DNA of 64,000 bases from assembly GCA_009780245.1 (NCBI GenBank), contig WRAJ01000004.1, forward strand, positions 51,969 to 115,968. The letters run 5' to 3'. The number at the start of each line of letters is the position of its first letter. The stretch's first letter is position 1. The translations under genes were made by a program, and so were the position numbers. Origin of the DNA: Turicibacter sp. (GTDB taxonomy: Bacteria > Bacillota_I > Bacilli_A > MOL361 > Turicibacteraceae). Positions 36,576-45,299 of this stretch are shown one piece after another. Below the pieces are notes generated by a model. It worked only from the letters and a program-made list of their open reading frames with translations, made no database searches and was not told where the DNA came from.

Positions 36576-36625
36576 CGCAAAAAAAAAATTACTAGGCCTA
36601 TCGTGACACCCCTTTTCCCAAAATT

Positions 36626-36660
36626 ATGACATCCAATGACATTCAATGACTTTCTATGAA
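36626..36660 (-). promoter_or_regulatory. Four 10-bp-phased GTCAT boxes upstream of esxA
   Basis: On the plus strand ATGAC occurs at 36626, 36636 and 36646 and ATGAA at 36656, exactly 10 bp apart. On the minus strand this reads TGTCAT-type boxes with 10-bp phasing, about 90-125 bp upstream of esxA. The same layout occurs upstream of the Spo0A-like regulator (41917-41951). Confidence 0.7.
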
Positions 36661-36728
36661 ACGACCTCAAAAAGGTCACAAAAAAACCACCCAAAAAAGG
36701 TGGCCCAATCTACTCTAAATCCCCAACC

Positions 36729-38063
36729 CTACAACAACGACATATACCGCTTCAACTCCCAAGTATGCACACTACTACGGTATTCCTCAAACTCCTGATA
36801 TTTCGCCTCGGCAAAACGCTTTGAAATGTGCTCTCCCAACGCCTCTTGCATCAATTCACTGCTTGTAAAATTATCCAACGCCGACTGCAAAGAACGCGGT
36901 AAAGCTCTAATATCACGCGCTTCTAATTCTTCTTTCGTCATCGTATAAATGTTATCTTCCACAGAATCCGGTGCTGCTAATTCTCGCTTAATCCCGTCGA
37001 GACCTGCCGTTAAAATCGCAGCTAATGCTAAATACGGATTCGCCGACGGGTCAACCGAACGTAATTCAATGCGTGTACTCATCCCGCGACTAGCTGGAAT
37101 TCTCACTAACGGCGAACGATTCGATGGACTCCAAGCGATAAAAACCGGTGCCTCGTGCCCACGTGTCAATCTTTTATACGAATTGACGGTCGGGTTTGCA
37201 ATCGCCGTAAAATCCGGGGCGTGATGCAAAACTCCCGCTAAAAACTGATAAGCTGTTTTTGACAACCCTAATCGGTCGCTTTCGTTGTAAAACGCGTTGT
37301 TACCGTCTTTGTCAAATAACGAGATGTTGCTATGCATGCCCGAGCCTGCGATGGCTGCGATTGGCTTTGGCATAAAGGTTGCATATAAACCATGTTTTCT
37401 AGCCACGGTTTTTACGATTAGCTTAAACGTTTGAATCTTGTCACAGGCGGCTAGCACTTCATCGTATTTAAAGTTGATCTCGTGTTGCCCTGGCGCCGAT
37501 TCGTGATGCGCAGCTTCAACCCCCATGCCAAGCTTTTCTAACTCAATGACGATGTCACGGCGGCAGTTTTCAGCCATGTCAAGCGGGGCGAAATCAAAAT
37601 ACCCGCCGTTATCGTTTAGCTGCGTCGTTGGTAAGCCTTCCTCATCGAGTTTAAATAAGAAAAATTCTGGCTCTGCGCCTAGGTTCATGCGTGAGAAGCC
37701 TAATTCATTCATCCGCGCTACGATGCGACGCAAATTAGAGCGTGGATCACCGGCAAACGGCTTACCATCTTTGTAGACGTCACAGATTAAACGGGCGATT
37801 CTGGCACCACCGTATACCTCTGGAAAGATCAGCCATGTGCTTAAATCAGGGTGCAAATGCATGTCGCTTTCTTGAATACGTGCAAAACCATCGATCGATG
37901 AACCGTCGAACATCATATCATTGCCCAATGCTTTTTCTAACTGGGCGATCGGGATCTCCACGTTTTTGATCACACCAAACAGGTCGGTAAACATTAATCT
38001 GACGAAATTCACCTTTTCCGTTTTAGCTGATGCTAAGATTGATTCTTTTGTCCATGAACTCAT
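36729..38063 (-). CDS. glnA: Type I glutamine synthetase (GSI-alpha)
   Basis: 444-residue cytoplasmic enzyme making glutamine from glutamate, ammonia and ATP. Motifs: [10 protein letters not shown] (beta-grasp), [38 protein letters not shown] (ATP site), [10 protein letters not shown] and the C-terminal [19 protein letters not shown]. It lacks the GSI-beta insertion and adenylylation-type length, so it is GSI-alpha, usually GlnR-controlled. A GlnR gene is not adjacent and I could not identify a clear GlnR box. Confidence 0.97.
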   Translation of the reverse strand: MSSWTKESILASAKTEKVNFVRLMFTDLFGVIKNVEIPIAQLEKALGNDMMFDGSSIDGFARIQESDMHLHPDLSTWLIFPEVYGGARIARLICDVYKDGKPFAGDPRSNLRRIVARMNELGFSRMNLGAEPEFFLFKLDEEGLPTTQLNDNGGYFDFAPLDMAENCRRDIVIELEKLGMGVEAAHHESAPGQHEINFKYDEVLAACDKIQTFKLIVKTVARKHGLYATFMPKPIAAIAGSGMHSNISLFDKDGNNAFYNESDRLGLSKTAYQFLAGVLHHAPDFTAIANPTVNSYKRLTRGHEAPVFIAWSPSNRSPLVRIPASRGMSTRIELRSVDPSANPYLALAAILTAGLDGIKRELAAPDSVEDNIYTMTKEELEARDIRALPRSLQSALDNFTSSELMQEALGEHISKRFAEAKYQEFEEYRSSVHTWELKRYMSLL

Positions 38064-38104
38064 TTCTTTCCCAACTCCTCGTGCTACATTCTTTTGATAT
38101 GAGA

Positions 38105-38133
38105 ATTTTACTCTTTTTCAACCGATTTATCAA
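38105..38133 (-). promoter_or_regulatory. Promoter of glnA
   Basis: TTGATA (38133-38128), 17 nt, TAAAAT (38110-38105) on the minus strand. It lies close to, and its -35 almost abuts, the divergent promoter of the NTF2-like gene. Confidence 0.6.
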
Positions 38134-38141
38134 GGATTTTA

Positions 38142-38150
38142 TGGTATAAT
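38142..38150 (+). promoter_or_regulatory. Extended -10 promoter of the NTF2-like gene
   Basis: TGG-TATAAT with TATAAT at 38145-38150, ~50 nt upstream of the ATG. Confidence 0.6.
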
Positions 38151-38201
38151 TGAGTGTGAAAACGAATTGCTTACCATATTTATAGTAGGAGCGTGTTAAA
38201 A

Positions 38202-38540
38202 ATGTCAGACATTTTAAAACCTGTTGTCGCACAACTAGCAGCCTATAACAATCGGGACATCGAGAAGTTTATCGTGAATTTTTCTGTGGATTGCGTCGTG
38301 GAAGATGGCGAGGGGAACGTCTTGATGGTTGGACGTTCGGCCATGTATGAATCATACAAAAAGATGTTCGCTGTTTCGCCTGACCTGCATTGCCGCCTGG
38401 CTAGTCGCGTGGTCGTGGGTCAGTACGTCCTGGACGAAGAGCGGGTCACCGGACGAAACGGCATCGACGGCGAGGGGCACGTTGTCGCTGTGTACCGGAT
38501 AGAAAACGAAGAAATCGTGCACGTCCGCTTCTTGCGGTAA
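38202..38540 (+). CDS. NTF2-like / SnoaL-fold protein
   Basis: 112-residue cytoplasmic protein with the NTF2-like alpha+beta cone fold: N-terminal helix (VVAQLAAYNNRDIEKFIVNF), then DCVVEDGEGNVLMVGRSAMYESYKKMF and beta strands ending VVAVYRIENEEIVHVRFL. This is the pattern of ketosteroid-isomerase-like proteins of the YybH/SnoaL type, whose substrates are mostly unknown. ATG is 10 nt after AGGAG. Monocistronic, divergent from glnA, with its own terminator. Confidence 0.8.
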   Translation: MSDILKPVVAQLAAYNNRDIEKFIVNFSVDCVVEDGEGNVLMVGRSAMYESYKKMFAVSPDLHCRLASRVVVGQYVLDEERVTGRNGIDGEGHVVAVYRIENEEIVHVRFLR

Positions 38541-38547
38541 GGATGGC

Positions 38548-38583
38548 TGACCCTGAAACCGAGATTTCGCTGTTTCAGGGTCA
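38548..38583 (+). terminator. Terminator of the NTF2-like gene
   Basis: TGACCCTGAAAC / GTTTCAGGGTCA, 12-bp perfect stem with a 12-nt loop, followed by GTTTT. Confidence 0.75.
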
Positions 38584-38607
38584 GTTTTACAACGATTGCC
38601 AAAATAT

Positions 38608-38656
38608 AAAAGTCACTGAACTGGGATTTGATATACTCCCAATGAAGTGACTTTTT
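38608..38656 (-). terminator. Terminator of the mrp transcript
   Basis: AAAAGTCACT / AGTGACTTTTT arms with inner TGGGA/TCCCA pairs; U-rich on both strands, so possibly bidirectional. Confidence 0.65.
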
Positions 38657-38676
38657 CATCGCTTTCCAGCTAAAAT

Positions 38677-39669
38677 CTAACCGTAAAACTTCAATATCTT
38701 ATTTGCCAGTCCCAGATAAGCAACACCGTTTTCCTCGTGGACAGCGAAAATGCCACTACCGTCCGACCCGTCTTTCACTTGCGCAATCGGAATCTCCGCA
38801 AGCAGCTGCGTCCCGAGTTTCTCAGCCACAACCGCCCCACCTCCGGCACCAAAGATCTGCTCTGGCGCGCCATTCACTGGGTTTGTAAAGTAGGACATGT
38901 TCTCAACGACGCCAATCAAGTCATGACCTAAATGCTGTGCCATCTGCCCCGACTTGATCGCAATGTGCGAAGCCATTTGATTAGGGGTTGTCACAACAAT
39001 GGCTTTGGCTTCTGGTAGTTGGTTTTTAATGTCCATCGGCACATCGCCCGTGCCAGGTGGTAAATCCACAATCACAAAATCCAAATCCGTATCCCACTGC
39101 ACGTCATCGAAGAAATGTTTCAACATCCGCCCCAGCATCGGACCGCGCCACATGAGCGGTTTATCATCCTCCGTCAAAAATTCCGTCGACATCACGGCCA
39201 CACCGTCCGCATTCATCACCGGCAAAATCTTCTTCGCGTCGTTCATCATCAGCTTCGGGTGTGCCAGACCAAACACTTTCGGCAAACTCGGCCCGTAAAT
39301 ATCCGCGTCAATCATCCCGACCTTCTGACCTAAACGCGCCAACGCCACAGCCAAATTCCCCGCCACCGTCGACTTTCCAACCCCGCCTTTTCCAGACGTG
39401 ATTGTGATGTATTTCGTCCCGGCCACCGACTCATCCGACGGAATGCTCGCCGCGGTCTGCTCGATCGACAATTTCAGCCCCTTAAATCCAAGGTCAATTT
39501 TCACAACCTTCGCAATCTGCCGCGACAACGCCTTCTCCGCACGCGCGTCCATCGCCGTCGCCTCTACAATCATCGTCACGAGCGATTCCGCCTCATCCAC
39601 GACCAAATGTTTCACCTCAGCGCCCTCAAGCACCGCCCCAATCGCATCCGTTATTTTCTGCTTACTCAT
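38677..39669 (-). CDS. mrp: Mrp/NBP35 family ATP-binding iron-sulfur carrier
   Basis: 330-residue cytoplasmic P-loop ATPase (Mrp/ApbC) thought to carry iron-sulfur clusters. A short MIP18/DUF59-like N-terminal domain (KITDAIGAVLEG..) precedes the deviant Walker A GKGGVGKSTVAGNLA (~residue 110), GMIDADIYGPSLPK and DLDFVIVDLPPGTGD. The CxxC pair found in many Mrp proteins is not evident near the C-terminus (MSYFTNPVNG replaces the usual MSYF.C...C). The start has GAAGGG at 9 nt; an upstream GTG (39723) is possible. Confidence 0.9.
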   Translation of the reverse strand: MSKQKITDAIGAVLEGAEVKHLVVDEAESLVTMIVEATAMDARAEKALSRQIAKVVKIDLGFKGLKLSIEQTAASIPSDESVAGTKYITITSGKGGVGKSTVAGNLAVALARLGQKVGMIDADIYGPSLPKVFGLAHPKLMMNDAKKILPVMNADGVAVMSTEFLTEDDKPLMWRGPMLGRMLKHFFDDVQWDTDLDFVIVDLPPGTGDVPMDIKNQLPEAKAIVVTTPNQMASHIAIKSGQMAQHLGHDLIGVVENMSYFTNPVNGAPEQIFGAGGGAVVAEKLGTQLLAEIPIAQVKDGSDGSGIFAVHEENGVAYLGLANKILKFYG

Positions 39670-39726
39670 CGTCTCAAACCCTTCTTTCACAACCCTTTCA
39701 ACTGGCAATCCTTCAAGCGTCACCGC

Positions 39727-40884
39727 CTAAAAGCCCAGCATCACGGGTTTACTTGTATATTCTCGTTTCATCAAAGCCGTCATTTCATCCCCGGGGTAAA
39801 CACTCGCATAGCTAGCGGTCACGCGCAACTCATGCTGCAACATCGCGTGCACCCCTTTACCAAAGGTACTATAGACCGGGACTGCCATCCCCTTCTTCAC
39901 AGCACGCAAATAACCCGCACCAGCTTCATTCAGTCCCAGAATCCTAACATACGGGACCCCGTCTGATAATTGCCACTCCGCTACCATCGCCTTCGTCAAT
40001 CCCGTTAACACATTGGCACAGATCCGCTGAACCCGGGTCTTCGTGTAACGCTTCGTCCCCACCGTCTCCATGAAGGCCGAAAAAGTCTCAGCCGAAGCCG
40101 CAGCACGGATTAGCCGGTTCTCAATCCCCTCAACCATGTCGTGAATCTCAGCCAACGTAGCCGGCGTTGCCGTCAGCAATTTGTGCCGGAGAAACGGGTA
40201 ATGATGCGCCCAGTTTTGCCGGCTAAGGTGCGCATCGGCCAGTTCAATCGGCGTATAAGCGGCAACATCAACGCCGCGATGCAACATCTCACGAATCGCC
40301 GTGGCACTTGTCACCCGATCGTGCGTCGGAGCCAAGTCGTGATACCCACTGGCAAATCGCGGGATCGTCAGTGGGATCATTGCCCTTCCCAGCGCCTTGA
40401 TCGCGTTGATATATTGAATCCCCAGCGTATTATTAGGCCCGCTTAGCCCGGGCTGCTCCCAAGCGAAAGCTGCCGGTAAGCTCAAGCCAGCCGCCATGTT
40501 TTCCTTGATCTTTGCTTGCATGTCCGGGCGGGCCATTAACGCGGCTAAATCCGTTAATTCTTCGATGCTACCGGCTTCACTCCCGAACACAACGTGAGTG
40601 GCTTGTAGGTGGGCGAGCAGCGAGATCGCACCGGTTGCAAAAAGATCTGCACTTTGATTAGAAAAAGCATACGGCAATTCAACGACGAGATCAATCCCGT
40701 ACTCAAGGGCGAACGCGGCCCGGTGCCATTTGTTCGTGATGGCCGGTTCCCCGCGCTGCATAAAATGACCGCTCATCACAGCGATCGTCACATCGGGATT
40801 GACCAGTTTTTTGCTTTCATTGATGTGGTGAATGTGCCCGTTATGAAGCGGGTTGTGTTCAACGATTAGGCCAAGAACGTTCAC
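39727..40884 (-). CDS. tmcAL: tRNA(Met) cytidine acetate ligase
   Basis: 385-residue enzyme (YlbM family) that makes N4-acetylcytidine at the wobble position of elongator tRNA-Met from acetate and ATP. The N-terminal nucleotidyltransferase-type motif is GLIVEHNPLHNGHIHHI, followed by MSGHFMQRGEPAITNKWHRA, both diagnostic. The GTG start follows AAGGAGGTG by 6 nt; the upstream 11-codon extension covers this site. It is immediately upstream of mrp. Confidence 0.95.
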   Translation of the reverse strand: MNVLGLIVEHNPLHNGHIHHINESKKLVNPDVTIAVMSGHFMQRGEPAITNKWHRAAFALEYGIDLVVELPYAFSNQSADLFATGAISLLAHLQATHVVFGSEAGSIEELTDLAALMARPDMQAKIKENMAAGLSLPAAFAWEQPGLSGPNNTLGIQYINAIKALGRAMIPLTIPRFASGYHDLAPTHDRVTSATAIREMLHRGVDVAAYTPIELADAHLSRQNWAHHYPFLRHKLLTATPATLAEIHDMVEGIENRLIRAAASAETFSAFMETVGTKRYTKTRVQRICANVLTGLTKAMVAEWQLSDGVPYVRILGLNEAGAGYLRAVKKGMAVPVYSTFGKGVHAMLQHELRVTASYASVYPGDEMTALMKREYTSKPVMLGF

Positions 40885-40985
40885 ACTGCTCACCTCCTTA
40901 CAAATAGGATACCACAATGAAAAGATTATAGCAAAATTTTATCGCACTCGCAATGAAAAACTGAGCCCCCCTTTAACAGCTAGCT

Positions 40986-41804
40986 CTACTGCATCATCCT
41001 ACGAACTTTTTTCGCATAATACCTTAAAAATTCACTCGTCGCGGGAATGCCCGTTTGATAACTAACCCGATCGGTGTAGTATAACATCAAATCTTCGGCG
41101 CGCGATTTCTTCCAAGCACTGCGGATCGCCGTCTGCATCGTCCTTGTAATTGCACTGCCGCTCCGGTTATAAAGGTTTGCCAAATGCTCAATCGCCGTGG
41201 TTTGGCGCAAGTTTAAATCAATGTTGATACCGACTAAAAAATAGATCCCTTCAACCAAGTAATAACGCCCTTTCAACGCGCGTGATATCCCGATCAAATC
41301 CAATTCCCGTTCAATGTGCTTGACGATGCGCTCTTTTGTTTTGGCGATTTCTTCCTCACGGTCCTCGTGCGTTTCTTTTCGCGCTAATTCGTTCATTTTT
41401 CCCTTAGCGTCTCGAAACTGCAACGCCATATCAAACACCATGCCCACCGAATAATCCCGCTGCTTTTTCGAAAACGTCCACGTCACACCGGCATCCCGCG
41501 CGATTTTTAACACAACCTCTGCGACCACGTCAATCGTCAAAAAAATGAAAGGATCGTTTGAAATCAAACTGCTAGGTAATTCATTCAAGAAATGAATGCC
41601 CGAGCCTAAGCCGTTATGCAATTCCAGATCCAAAACGATCACTTCCGGCAGATGATCCTCTGCTAATTTGAGGGCTTCGTAACTGGAGTTCGTCACACCG
41701 ATGATTTTTATGTCATCGTTTCCTTTGGCGTAGTCTTTAAATTTTAGCAATTCTTCCGGATCATCCTCCACGATTAAGATCGTCATTGGCTTGTTCACAC
41801 TCAT
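40986..41804 (-). CDS. Response regulator with a Spo0A-type DNA-binding domain
   Basis: 272 residues. N-terminal receiver: acidic pocket EDD (13-15), phosphoacceptor Asp59 in VIVLDLELHNG, LTID, and conserved Lys in FSKKQ. The C-terminal ~110 residues resemble Spo0A_C: IERELDLIGISRALKGRYYL, ITRTMQTAIRSAWKKS (recognition-helix region) and TSEFLRYYAKKVR at the end, parallel to VERAIRxAIxxAW and NSEFIxxxADKLR of Spo0A. ATG 41804 has AGGGAGG at 9 nt. No kinase is adjacent and no sporulation operon is visible. Four 10-bp-phased boxes upstream suggest autoregulation. A CitT-type regulator is less likely. Confidence 0.82.
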   Translation of the reverse strand: MSVNKPMTILIVEDDPEELLKFKDYAKGNDDIKIIGVTNSSYEALKLAEDHLPEVIVLDLELHNGLGSGIHFLNELPSSLISNDPFIFLTIDVVAEVVLKIARDAGVTWTFSKKQRDYSVGMVFDMALQFRDAKGKMNELARKETHEDREEEIAKTKERIVKHIERELDLIGISRALKGRYYLVEGIYFLVGINIDLNLRQTTAIEHLANLYNRSGSAITRTMQTAIRSAWKKSRAEDLMLYYTDRVSYQTGIPATSEFLRYYAKKVRRMMQ

Positions 41805-41916
41805 TCTCATTTGCCTCCCTATCCCTATGATGCATTCGCATTCTTTTTTATTTAATAGCTTAGCAAATTTCTAATTTTTTTGCTAGTCTTTTCATGACAC
41901 GAAAACGAGCGAAAAA

Positions 41917-41951
41917 GTGACAGTTTATGACAATTTATGAAGCTTTGTGAC
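41917..41951. promoter_or_regulatory. Four 10-bp-phased boxes between the regulator and deacetylase genes
   Basis: Plus strand GTGAC (41917), ATGAC (41927), ATGAA (41937) and GTGAC (41947) recur at exactly 10 bp; an extra ATGAC lies at 41894. On the minus strand these read as TGTCAT/TGTCAC boxes followed by A-rich linkers, upstream of the Spo0A-like gene. They match the array upstream of esxA. Confidence 0.7.
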
Positions 41952-42083
41952 ACAACAAACAGCAAAAGCCCGGTTTGACAATCAGTGAATGCCAGCCAAA
42001 CCACGCACAAGCCGCTTCTTGAATAGATCTACCAAAATTAGCCCATGATACCCTTAACAAAGCAATAGGGAGGTAACAAGCAA

Positions 42084-43025
42084 ATGAAGAAGATTTTATT
42101 TTATTTTAGTTTTTTCCTGATTTTAGTGGGCCTGCAAGCAAGGTGGAGTACCCCTGCGGAACAGGTTACAGAAACGGCAGTTGTATCGGGGACGCAGACG
42201 GGTTTGGAAATACGAGCCGCTGTTTTGCAGCACATTGAGATGTATGCGATGGGCCCGGTAGAGCCGCGGTTTGACCCGGTTTGGCAGTTTGTGCCGGGGT
42301 TGCACGGGCTGGAATTTGATTTTGAACAGTCGTATCAGAACATGCTGGCGCACGGCGAGTTTGATTCAGCGTTAATGGTGGCTCGGAGTACGCCGTATGC
42401 GGGAAAGAGCGAGGATTTTCGTGAACATCGGATTTATAGAGGCAACGAGAATAGCACGTACGTGGGATTGTTGATCAACGTAGCTTGGGGTGGCTCGGAG
42501 CTAGTAGCCATGCTGGACATTTTGGATGAACATAACGTACAGGCATCGGTGTTTTTTGAAGGCCGTTTTGCCTATGAGAACCGCGCACTCGTTTTGGACG
42601 TGTTGAACTGGGGACATATCGTGGGCAATCATTCCTACTCACACCCCGCCGATTGGCTCAGTTTCTCTTACGCCGAGTTTGAAGAAGAAATTATGAGAAC
42701 AAACAGTGTGTTAACCGAAATAACAGGCCAGCCGGTTGTGTTCTTTGCCCCACCAGGCGGCGCCTTCACCGACGATACCGTGAGGGCCGCGTATGATCAA
42801 GGGATGTACACGATTCTATGGTCGGCGGACTCCATCGACTGGCGCGGAGAACCTGCTGGTGTGCTGGTCAGCCGTGTCATGAGGCGAATCGGCCCGGGTG
42901 GCCTCATCTTAACGCATCCAAAACCGGAAACAGTGATCGCCCTGCCGGAAATCATCGCCCGCATCCGTGCCGAGGGGTACGAATTTAGACGCATCGACGA
43001 AATTGTCGCGGGCACAAGGCATTAA
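42084..43025 (+). CDS. YlxY-like polysaccharide deacetylase family protein
   Basis: 313-residue secreted or anchored protein with an N-terminal hydrophobic signal (residues ~3-18) and a C-terminal NodB-homology domain (~140-305). Motif 2 GNHSYSHP holds the two zinc His; motif 3 FFAPPGGAFTDDT and the later LILTHP are present. Motif 1, normally TFDDG, is replaced by LLINVAWGG, exactly the variation seen in YlxY of Bacillus, which lacks the catalytic Asp pair. Deacetylase activity is therefore uncertain. GGGAGG lies 10 nt before the ATG. Divergent from the Spo0A-like regulator and possibly under its control. Confidence 0.85.
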   Translation: MKKILFYFSFFLILVGLQARWSTPAEQVTETAVVSGTQTGLEIRAAVLQHIEMYAMGPVEPRFDPVWQFVPGLHGLEFDFEQSYQNMLAHGEFDSALMVARSTPYAGKSEDFREHRIYRGNENSTYVGLLINVAWGGSELVAMLDILDEHNVQASVFFEGRFAYENRALVLDVLNWGHIVGNHSYSHPADWLSFSYAEFEEEIMRTNSVLTEITGQPVVFFAPPGGAFTDDTVRAAYDQGMYTILWSADSIDWRGEPAGVLVSRVMRRIGPGGLILTHPKPETVIALPEIIARIRAEGYEFRRIDEIVAGTRH

Positions 43026-43030
43026 AAAAC

Positions 43031-43055
43031 CCAGCTAAATAATAGCTGGATTTTT
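43031..43055 (+). terminator. Terminator of the deacetylase gene
   Basis: CCAGCTA / TAGCTGG with a 5-nt loop, then ATTTTTT. Confidence 0.8.
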
Positions 43056-43126
43056 TATATTAATCCCTGTAAATCACTGCATTCATGGCAGCCGTATCGA
43101 ATCATTTAATAAATTCGCTCATCTAT

Positions 43127-43753
43127 TTACTTCGTCCCAAAAATCCGATCGCCCGCATCGCCAAGCCCTGGCACAATGTATCCCTTCTCATTCAACTTCT
43201 CATCCAGCGACACTAGGAAAATATCCACATCCGGATGCGCCGCGTTCACCGCTATGACCCCCTCCGGCGCACCGACCAAGCAAATCAGCTTAATCCTCTT
43301 CGCACCACGCTTCTTCACCGCATCAATCGCCGCATTTGCCGAACCACCCGTCGCTAACATCGGATCGACAATAAAAATCTCCCGCGCATCAAGGCCTTCC
43401 GGAAACTTCGCATAATACTCGTGCGGTTGCAACGTCGTCTCATCTCGCGCAATCCCCACGTGCCCAATCCGCGCCGCCGGAATCATCTGCAAAATCCCGT
43501 CCATCATGCCAAGCCCTGCCCGCAAAATCGGCACGATCACCATCTTTTTCCCCTCAATCGTATAACCCGTCGTTTTAGTCACAGGTGTTTTCACGACAAC
43601 CTCTCGTACCGGAAGATCACGCGTAATCTCGTAAGCCATTAACCCGCCAATCTCATTAATCATTTGCCGAAACTTCACCGTCGAAGCCTGCTCATCCCGA
43701 ATTTGGGTAAGCTTATGCAACAACAACGGATGATCTAAAATCTTTACGTTCAT
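43127..43753 (-). CDS. upp: Uracil phosphoribosyltransferase
   Basis: 208-residue pyrimidine salvage enzyme making UMP from uracil and PRPP. PRPP loop [16 protein letters not shown] (~residue 127-142), [13 protein letters not shown] and the uracil-binding C-terminus [16 protein letters not shown] are all present. Length is standard. Monocistronic as far as the sequence shows. Confidence 0.97.
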   Translation of the reverse strand: MNVKILDHPLLLHKLTQIRDEQASTVKFRQMINEIGGLMAYEITRDLPVREVVVKTPVTKTTGYTIEGKKMVIVPILRAGLGMMDGILQMIPAARIGHVGIARDETTLQPHEYYAKFPEGLDAREIFIVDPMLATGGSANAAIDAVKKRGAKRIKLICLVGAPEGVIAVNAAHPDVDIFLVSLDEKLNEKGYIVPGLGDAGDRIFGTK

Positions 43754-44117
43754 ATTGTCACTCCTAATTTTACTGTGGTTCGAAAGCCACTGATTTCATA
43801 CTGCTAGACGCTCCAACGCTCACGACTAAGCGATGGCACATCTTTGTCTGCCACTAAATCCTGAATTTTGTGAGAAAAGTGGCAGAACTGCAAGAAATTT
43901 TCTCTGAATATGGAAATAATTTGATTGACAACCCGTTTTACAGGCTGAAAACACTAGCTAGATGTCAATTTATGCCACCAACTCCCGATTTTTAAAGAAA
44001 AAGTGGCAGATACACCATTGCTATCAGCGCTAAGTAATAGATGATACCCGCTTTTACTGATCGTTCATGTTAGACGCGCCTTATTCACAGCACATACTCG
44101 TAAAATCAGCAAAATTC
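43754..44117. other. Intergenic region with two related hairpins
   Basis: No gene seen. Two hairpins with the same TGCCAC/GTGGCA stem lie at 43848-43885 (CTGCCACT/AGTGGCAG, perfect 8 bp) and 43973-44008, separated by ~90 bp. Between them TTGACA and TGTCAA form another inverted pair. This is the upp leader or upstream region; no clear promoter was found. Confidence 0.45.
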
Positions 44118-45197
44118 TTACCCCTTCTTGACAAAATCCTCGATCTCAGCGACCAGTGCCTCGTACATCTCCGCTTCAGCCACTTTCCGCACAACCTTCC
44201 CGCTTCTAAACAAGATCCCTTCGCCGCGTCCGCCGGCAATCCCCACATCCGCAGCCCGTGCCTCGCCCGGCCCATTCACCGCACAGCCCATGACCGCCAC
44301 CGTAATATCGTGCTTAACACCTTCTAAATATTTCTCAACCCGTTTCGCAAGGGGAATCATATCGTACTCGAGACGGCCGCACGTCGGACACGAGACAAGC
44401 GTTGGCATGTTCCCGATCAAGCCAAAATTCTTCAATATTTCCCGGGAAACTTTAATCTCATTTACCGGATCATCTGACAGTGAAACCCGGATCGTACTCC
44501 CAATTCCCTGATTAAGCAGAATACCCAAACCAATCGACGACTTAATCGTACCGGAAAAATCCGTCCCAGCCTCCGTGATTCCTAGATGCAACGGATACTC
44601 GATGGTTCTCGCCGCTAATTCATAAGCTTTAACGGTTAAATCAACATCGGTTGCTTTCAGTGAGACGACAATGTCACGAAAATCAAGATCCTCTAAAATT
44701 TTAATGTGATGAAGCGCACTCTCAACCATGCCCTCCGGTGTCGCTTTCCCGTACTTCGCTAGAATATGACGCTCCAAAGACCCCGCATTAACACCAATAC
44801 GAATCGGAATTCTCTTCGCTTTCGCCGCCTCAACAACCTGACGAACCTTCTCCTCGTTCCCGATATTACCCGGGTTCAAACGAATCTTATCAATCCCGTT
44901 CTCAATCGCTAAAAGCGCCAACCGGTAATCAAAATGAATATCAGCCACAAGCGGGATCGGAATCTGCGCCCGAATCTCCTTGATCGCCATCGCATCGGCC
45001 TCGTCCGTACACGCCACCCGCACAATGTCACAACCCGCAACCGCCAACGCCTTAATCTGCGCCACCGTCGCATCCACATCCTTCGTTTTCGTCGTCGTCA
45101 TCGACTGAACCGTCACCACATCACTCCCCCCAAAATGAAGCTCACCAATCCTAACCACCCGTGTGTCCCTACGATGCCTAATTTCACACACACTCAT
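44118..45197 (-). CDS. ispG: 4-hydroxy-3-methylbut-2-enyl diphosphate synthase
   Basis: 359-residue iron-sulfur enzyme (GcpE) of the MEP pathway converting MEcPP to HMBPP. TIM-barrel part starts [15 protein letters not shown]; the C-terminal cluster ligands are CPTCGR and [11 protein letters not shown], plus the final glutamate region. Start ATG 45197 has AAAGG at 6 nt and an extended -10 TGT-TATACT (45222-45217) just upstream, giving a very short leader. With ispD and ispF at 24 kb it shows that the organism uses the MEP route. Confidence 0.96.
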   Translation of the reverse strand: MSVCEIRHRRDTRVVRIGELHFGGSDVVTVQSMTTTKTKDVDATVAQIKALAVAGCDIVRVACTDEADAMAIKEIRAQIPIPLVADIHFDYRLALLAIENGIDKIRLNPGNIGNEEKVRQVVEAAKAKRIPIRIGVNAGSLERHILAKYGKATPEGMVESALHHIKILEDLDFRDIVVSLKATDVDLTVKAYELAARTIEYPLHLGITEAGTDFSGTIKSSIGLGILLNQGIGSTIRVSLSDDPVNEIKVSREILKNFGLIGNMPTLVSCPTCGRLEYDMIPLAKRVEKYLEGVKHDITVAVMGCAVNGPGEARAADVGIAGGRGEGILFRSGKVVRKVAEAEMYEALVAEIEDFVKKG

Positions 45198-45299
45198 CAC
45201 CTGCCTTTTACCCACCAGTATAACATAAATTCCCATTTTTTGCACACACTATTCTCACACAAACTCTCACACACCACACCAAAAAAGGCAGGCAAAAAA

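Noticed and set aside
43780..43800. tRNA-like GGTTCGAA sequence near upp
   Set aside because: No cloverleaf could be drawn around it; acceptor and anticodon arms are missing.
44934..45299. N-terminal extension of the PBP frame back to 44934
   Set aside because: It would lie antisense inside ispG, has His/Asn-rich low-complexity sequence and lacks a ribosome site; the ATG at 45300 precedes a normal PBP N-terminus and has an AGGCAGG-type site.
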